Assembly (NCBI RefSeq): GCF_050624435.1
Contig: NC_134531.1
Span: 256,260,812-256,324,811 of the forward strand
DNA: 64,000 nucleotides
Direction of reading: 5' to 3'
DNA from: Tenrec ecaudatus
Taxonomy: Eukaryota; Chordata; Mammalia; Afrosoricida; Tenrecidae
In this document: positions 59,501 through 64,000 of the stretch, in pieces
Layout: every line of letters starts with the position of its first letter
Position numbering within the stretch: the stretch's first letter is position 1
Made by a program: the position numbers and the translations under genes
Notes under the pieces: model-generated
Databases searched by the model: none
The model's input: the letters and a program-made list of their open reading frames with translations, nothing else
Told to the model about the DNA's origin: nothing

Positions 59501-59612
59501 ATTTTTCTTTTGGAAAGCCTTGCTTCACTAATCAAATAATAAGAGGATTTTTCTGTCTGCATTCTTTCAAATGACTGCCTGATTTTTTTAAGACAATTTG
59601 TTCCATGGAGGG

Positions 59613-59613
<1 letters not shown>
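56581..59613. other. AT-rich non-coding stretch
   Basis: Three kilobases with no gene or confident repeat. A block near 59050-59150 weakly resembles a reversed AfroSINE head. Confidence 0.45.

Positions 59614-59653
<40 letters not shown>
59614..59653. repeat. (AC)20 microsatellite
   Basis: Forty uninterrupted bases of alternating AC, about 270 bp upstream of the candidate exon. Confidence 0.97.
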
Positions 59654-59655
<2 letters not shown>

Positions 59656-59918
59656 TGTGCATATTGGGCTCTCATCCACCCTTTTTAGCTGCCTCAACAG
59701 GATGTGTTCACTGTTGTGTCACTTTGGGCGGAGGTCCAACGCTCACTGCTGTGTTACAGGGTTTCTCGCATGTTGTTACCAAGACCAACAACTGCAGAAC
59801 CTATTCAACACAGCACAGTATTCTCAAACCACACAGACATGCAAAAGTTGCTGTCTGATTTTTAGTTATTTTAGTGAGATTAATCTATTTCTTAAAGTAC
59901 TGAAAATATTCCCCACAG

Positions 59919-60055
59919 GTAGCCACTGATATTCTGAAAGATCGTGGTGACAGAATGCCAGTTTCTACTGCCTACATACGGAGGAGACTTCGGATCCAAC
60001 CACGACTTGACGTGTACAAAACTGACGAGGAACTTCCACGACTCCACCAGTCAAG
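59919..60055 (+). CDS. Candidate internal exon of an unidentified gene
   Basis: This 137-bp stretch is preceded by TATTCCCCACAG and followed by GTGAGACC, so it has an AG acceptor and a consensus-like CAAG/GTGAG donor. Frame 1 is open for 45 codons; the other two plus-strand frames contain stops. The peptide contains DRMPVSTAYIRRRLRIQ and PRLDVYKTDEELPRLHQS. It is basic then acidic, without membrane character. It has about seven CpGs and near-even GC in AT-rich flanks, and several CGN arginine codons, as conserved exons often do. It is not part of any repeat I recognise. I cannot name the protein. A chance open frame remains possible. No partner exon on the same strand is identified here, so the gene, if real, has large introns. 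Confidence 0.4.
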
Positions 60056-60136
60056 GTGAGACCACCCACAAACACGCACGCAAACCCAGCAACAAGAGTG
60101 ATGGAACGTGTATTTTGTAACATACCTATATTCTAG

Positions 60137-60322
60137 AATCTCCCTGTCTTTAAGTTGATTCTGACTACGAGTGCCTTCATGGTGGAAAGAGTAGACGTGT
60201 CTCTGGGGGTTTCCGAGCCTGTAAATATTTATAGATGTAGAAAGCCACACCTTTCTCCTCTGGAACAGCCCGTGGGTTTGAATCACAGGCCTGGTGATTA
60301 GTGGGTTGATGCACTGGCCTAA
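60137..60322 (-). mobile_element. AfroSINE
   Basis: In reverse: CTTTAAGTTGATTCTGACTA, GGGGGTTTCCGAGCCTGTAA, GTAGAAAGCCACACCTTTCT, CCCGTGGGTTTGAATCACAG, GGTGATTAGTGGG. It lies 80 bp after the candidate exon's donor, i.e. in its putative intron. Confidence 0.8.
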
Positions 60323-60550
60323 AGGGGTACCACTGATAAATGTTGAAACTGAACACCACTTTTCAACAGAATCTGAGTCATGCAAAACCTAGATATAAAC
60401 ACTGGGACCCAAAATAAACTGCAAGGAGGCAGTCAAAGGTACAATAGTCAAAGGCAAACAGGACAGAGAAAACTAAACAAACTTTGAACAAATCACAGCC
60501 AATAAAGCACACAGAAAAGTTGAATAAGACTTAATAATGTTTCTGAAAAC

Positions 60551-60722
60551 CTGAAACACAAGTTCATAGTTCTAAGAGTGCTCATCATTTCCAAGAGTTC
60601 ATAGAATTTGGGATGAAGCACCCCTTTCTCCAATGCCAGTTTCTTTAGCACTCCAACGATTTCAACAAGAAAGACACTCACTTGGGAATCCCATTGACCA
60701 ACTACTACATTTGTTCTCAGCT
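60551..60722 (-). other. Weak exon-like open stretch
   Basis: On the minus strand a pyrimidine-rich acceptor (GTGTCTCTTTTAG) precedes 172 bp that stay open, encoding LRTNVVVGQWDSQVSVFLVE and KGVLHPKFYELLEMMSTLRT. The following GTTTTC is a poor donor. Chance frames of this length are common in the window, and it is on the opposite strand from 59919-60055, so both are unlikely to be exons of one gene. Confidence 0.15.
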
Positions 60723-61149
60723 CTAAAAGAGACACTGAGTCTCAAAGAAAAAGGTTAACACAGATTTTAAATGGTCTTAGTCGAGGAGAAGTGGGAGCTC
60801 TCTCAGATTCCCAAGGAAATGTCAGAAAGGGAACATGTTGGCTGGCATCATCCTTTTGTTCTGGGTTAATTGAATGAATAACACATTCCTTAGTACGTAT
60901 CCCCAATGTCAGATTTCATCCTGAAAACTCTGAGATGTAAATTAGAAGACACTTGGAATTTTGAAATGCTATAGCAGACCCAACGCTTCTAATATTTAGA
61001 CGTTTACGTAGGCGAAATGATTTGTCTCCGTTGGAGATGGCTGGATGTTTTCAAGAGACCTGGATATTGTTTGCCTCATTTACTGGGATGCTTCAAATGG
61101 GAAGTGGCCTTCCCAGACACTCAATAAACTCGCACTAGCAGTACACGAG
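60723..61149. other. Non-coding stretch
   Basis: No recognised feature between the exon-like stretch and the pseudogene's 3' end. Confidence 0.4.
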
Positions 61150-62378
61150 TCAGCAGACATATTGAATGTGTGCGTGTGGAAAACAATGCCATAAAATTCA
61201 ACAAGTTTTACTTTTGCCTCCAAAGAACATAAAAAGTCAGGCGGAGAACTTGAAACAGGGGAATAAAAGATGAAGTACCAGCATTTACTTGGATTGCTCT
61301 GACAGAATTGTTTCCAATTGTTGTTTGTTTTACGGATTCGGGATTTCAGTCTGAAGTTTGGTTTGTTTTTGCACATGTTTTGCCTCCATCACTGTCAGAC
61401 TGTCTTCCTCCATGGCCAGGACCACCCCTTGGTGCCCCACTTTTGAACTGAGTTAGGAAACACAAGAGGGGGTAGCCCCTCTCCATAGAAGGGGGAGCTC
61501 TCTTTCTTCTCTGCCAACCTGGTCACGACCACGTTAGTAGACATCACTTTTTCTGCTTGAGCAACTGACTCAACATCCACCATATTCTTCCTGTGAGTGG
61601 TTACAATCCTCATAGGGATTGTTTCCACCATAGCATGGCAGGGTCCTCAGGTAAGTGGACGATGTGGGTTACCAACACTTTCCTAGGAATCTCTGAAGAG
61701 TTAACATCCCTACCACAGCTGTCTCTGTCACTACAGGCAGAGGATAGACAGTGATCCAATGAACTGGAAAGACCATAGTCACAATATGTATAAAGGCTTG
61801 GTGGCTGTGCATATTCTCTTGCATCACTAGAATTTGGTGATTTCTGCTTGCACATCTATTTTTAGTTGAATACCCATGATCACTTGGGGACAAATGAATA
61901 TCTCCGTGGGATAGCCAGAGTTTCAGGCGGGCCTCCATAGCTAGCCCTTCCATGTGATAAAGGGGGTCTTCCTCCCATTCAACTGTTGTGGCTCAATAGT
62001 TCTGAAGGAGCTTACTTTTTAGGAGGAGACTACATGGTGGAGGTCTTTTTACTCTTTAAAGTGACCCTCTAGAAGAACTCTTGTTACATGAATGGACTGC
62101 CCACCAACATCCATATGCCTCTCATTCTAAAGGGAGCCTCTTGGTTCCTTCAGCTCCTCTTCTACCTGGAAGACCTCTGGGGTGGGGGACCGGGGAGGCT
62201 CTGTGTCTTGGAGGTGGTGGAGGTCCATGTCTACCACTTACAAGGGCTACTTTAGTGACTTGTTAGACCTTCATGGCTCTTCTACCTAAGGATTTTCAGT
62301 TCTCTCTCAGGCTGCATCTTTCTCATCTCCCAGAGTTTCAAAGGTGACTAAAGGAAATTGAGGTAGTTAGTTGAAATT
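61150..62378 (-). pseudogene. RBMX: RBMX (hnRNP G) processed pseudogene
   Basis: RBMX is a nuclear RNA-binding splicing regulator with an N-terminal RRM and a long Arg/Gly/Ser/Tyr-rich tail. On the minus strand this copy starts near 62378 in the last third of the RRM (VTFETLGDEKDAA for VTFESPADAKDAA). It continues with RHGPPPPP-type sequence near 62225 and SSSRG near 62080, then SPSDHGYSTKNR near 61865. After a frameshift come DAREYAQPPSLYTYCDYG and SDRDSCGRD near 61800-61710, then PPSMERGYP near 61480 and SGAPRGGPGHGGRQSD near 61420. The 3' UTR-like part continues to about 61150 (TTTTTATGTTCTTTGGAGGC, AAAAGTAAAACTTGTTGAAT). The exons of this region are contiguous, so it came from spliced mRNA. 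Stops, frameshifts and loss of most of the RRM make it non-functional. No poly-A tail is recognisable. The source could be RBMX or a retrogene such as RBMXL1. Confidence 0.85.
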
Positions 62379-62517
62379 GCAGACTATTTCCTTTTCGTTG
62401 TAAATTATTATTTTTACCAAGAAACTATATCCCAGGTTTATAAAAACTAATTGTTATATCCTTCTTCCTTCTTTACTTTCTGCGAGAATCTTCATATATT
62501 CAGCTCAAGTGTATGTC

Positions 62518-62605
62518 ATTCAAGGATCCCTGGTCATACAGTGGCTTAAGCATTGTGCTGCTAATTGCAAGATTAATAGTTCAAAACAAGCAGCTGTCTG
62601 CTCCC
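62518..62605 (+). mobile_element. AfroSINE 5' part
   Basis: AGGATCCCTGGTCATACAGT, GGCTTAAGCATTGTGCTGCT, AATTGCAAGATTAATAGTTC: a diverged AfroSINE head. Confidence 0.72.
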
Positions 62606-63099
62606 CAAAAGATTTATAGTGTACAATTTCCCCTTGGTTCATATAATATCTCATCTAGTGCCCACCCTTTCTCTGAGCCTTTCGGGTTGACTGGCTACCC
62701 ACTTGTTTAAGAATGTCAAAGACCTCCTATATTTTGTGACGGATTCTCAAATTAGAAACCTTTTGTTAATATTTACAGAGTAAAAACATAGTTAATAACA
62801 CATATATTTGTTTTTGTACATTAAATGAGAGGAGCAAGACCAAAAATAAAATTAGAAAATCACTAATATTTTGGTTAGGAAAAAGGTAGATATTACGTAA
62901 GATACTTGAGGAATATATATTATAATTTATAAACTAGTTTTCATCTGTCTACTTCTATTTCTGCTTACTCCATTCCTCTGTTTGCATTCTTAATAAAATT
63001 TCTAAGAAATCATTGAGATATTATGCTTCTATTTCCTCTTCAGTTGGCTTTCAATCCCTCGGATCTGATAGCTGATTTTGTCCTCTCATGGATCAATAA
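62606..63099. other. AT-rich non-coding stretch
   Basis: I see no gene or recognisable repeat here. Confidence 0.4.
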
Positions 63100-63207
63100 A
63101 CTCATCAACTTCAAATGGCAACAGTTGTACAAGTGTACTTGACACAATGGATAGCTGGATGGACTTTGATAAGAGCTGTACGAACCCCCAATAAAAGATT
63201 TTTTAAA
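63100..63207 (+). mobile_element. Poly-A retroposon 3' end (family B)
   Basis: CTTGACACAATGGATAGCTG, GACTTTGATAAGAGCTGTAC, GAACCCCCAATAAAAGATTT. Strongly 5'-truncated. Confidence 0.8.
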
Positions 63208-63929
63208 TGCTGTCATGATCTAAGTATATGATTATGTGATCATATTCTCTAACAGATGCTATAAAATTATCGCATGTAAACGGATTTAAGATGTTTTTCT
63301 TTTCCTACTCTGTCCTACTCACCTTTGTCTGTGCCCATGTGTCTTCATTTCACATGCAGTTTCTATCCCTGAACCTAGACTACTACAATAGTTGATGGCT
63401 AATTTATTTTCCTAATTTTATATATTCAGTAAGTGTCACAGTCCTCTAGATAAGTTATTCTCATATCTTTCAAAAATTATTTTTCAATTTCCAAGACTAC
63501 CCTTTTCCGCTTTGTCTCATATGTTAATATCTTAATTAACTTTTGCAACTGTAGTTATGCTTTTCTTAAATTATCTTTTATTGTTTTATAAAATAAATTT
63601 TATCAAATGATCCAGCAGATTTTCATACCTGCTATGAGCAGTAGTGTGAATATATTTTTATTAATCTATTACGTTTTAGGAAAGAGAACTTTGTGATTCA
63701 GCTTTGTTTAACATTTTGAATGATCACGTTTTAAATCTTCAATTTATTCACTGATAATTTTTCTTTTATAATTATAGCTTGAATTTTGTCAATGCCTATT
63801 AGTCTCTTCTCATTTCATAATTGCTGAATTGAGTCCAACTGCCCTTGTATGTAATTTTTAAATTTTGCCTCACCCAGATTTTCACATTGATAGTCTTTCT
63901 ATTATTCTGAGTTAACTTCTGCTAACCCA
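63208..63929. other. AT-rich non-coding stretch
   Basis: I see no gene or recognisable repeat here. Confidence 0.4.
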
Positions 63930-64000
63930 AAGGCCCGGAGTGCTGATGGAATAGCAGGTTATGCTTTGGGCTATTAACCACACAGTCAGAAGTCCAAAAT
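63930..64000 (+). mobile_element. AfroSINE 5' part, cut by the window end
   Basis: GGCCCGGAGTGCTGATGGAA, GCTATTAACCACACAGTCAG and AAGTCCAAAAT follow the AfroSINE head up to the last base. Confidence 0.78.

Noticed and set aside
59972..60385. 137-codon minus-strand open frame
   Set aside because: It crosses an AfroSINE and lies antisense to the candidate exon, with low-complexity Cys/Val/Arg runs.

Overview
The window is mammalian nuclear DNA: AT-rich, without operons or dense open frames, and packed with retroposed repeats. The repeat mix points to an afrotherian. It has many copies of an AfroSINE-type SINE (tRNA-like head, 3' end reading CTATGAGTCAGAA.TGACTC) and at least 14 fragments of an RTE-class LINE of the RTE1_LA type. 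It also has ERVL-type LTRs, hAT miniature transposons of the SPIN/URR1 kind, and an L1-like or L1-mobilised retroposon ending in AATAAAATG plus poly-A. AfroSINE and RTE together with SPIN-type hAT elements best fit a tenrec (Echinops-like). The species is an inference; the clade is fairly secure.

I see no intact protein-coding gene. The one gene-derived sequence I recognise is a decayed, intronless copy of RBMX (hnRNP G) on the minus strand at 61150-62378. It runs from the end of the RNA-recognition motif through the Arg/Gly/Tyr/Ser-rich tail into the 3' UTR. A 137-bp stretch at 59919-60055 (+) looks like a real internal exon: AG acceptor, 45 open codons, CAAG/GTGAG donor and high CpG in AT-rich surroundings. 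I cannot name its gene. A weaker exon-like stretch lies on the minus strand at 60551-60722.

Layout. 1-3.7 kb: AT-rich, one RTE fragment. 3.7-7.0 kb: an old ERVL LTR with tRNA-Leu primer site and leader, split by a younger LTR, then an RTE copy interrupted by two AfroSINEs. 7-18.7 kb: scattered LTRs, SINEs, RTE fragments and a (GT)n tract. 18.7-25.4 kb: three ERVL LTRs, two of them inside RTE copies and two with 5-bp target duplications. 25.7-29.7 kb: two copies of an unclassified ~600-bp repeat and a hAT element. 30-35.3 kb: a 37-bp minisatellite and an inverted pair of RTE copies. 35.8-38.1 kb: AT-rich and featureless. 38.1-45 kb: an RTE copy with an inverted 5' part, another split LTR, and the longest RTE copy. 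46.2-50 kb: an L1/HAL1-like relic broken by a SINE, a hAT element and two LTRs in opposite orientations. 50.8-56.6 kb: an RTE endonuclease remnant, two copies of a shared repeat, an inverted pair of composite retroposons, and an ERV1-like LTR. 59.6-64 kb: (AC)n, the candidate exons, the RBMX pseudogene and SINE fragments.

The elements do not form a functional pathway. They record layered insertion: L1 and RTE relics and MLT2-like LTRs are oldest, and younger ERVL LTRs, AfroSINEs and poly-A retroposons cut into them. Repeat identities come from sequence recognition without database searches, and most boundaries are good to about 10-30 bases. Boundaries with target duplications are exact.
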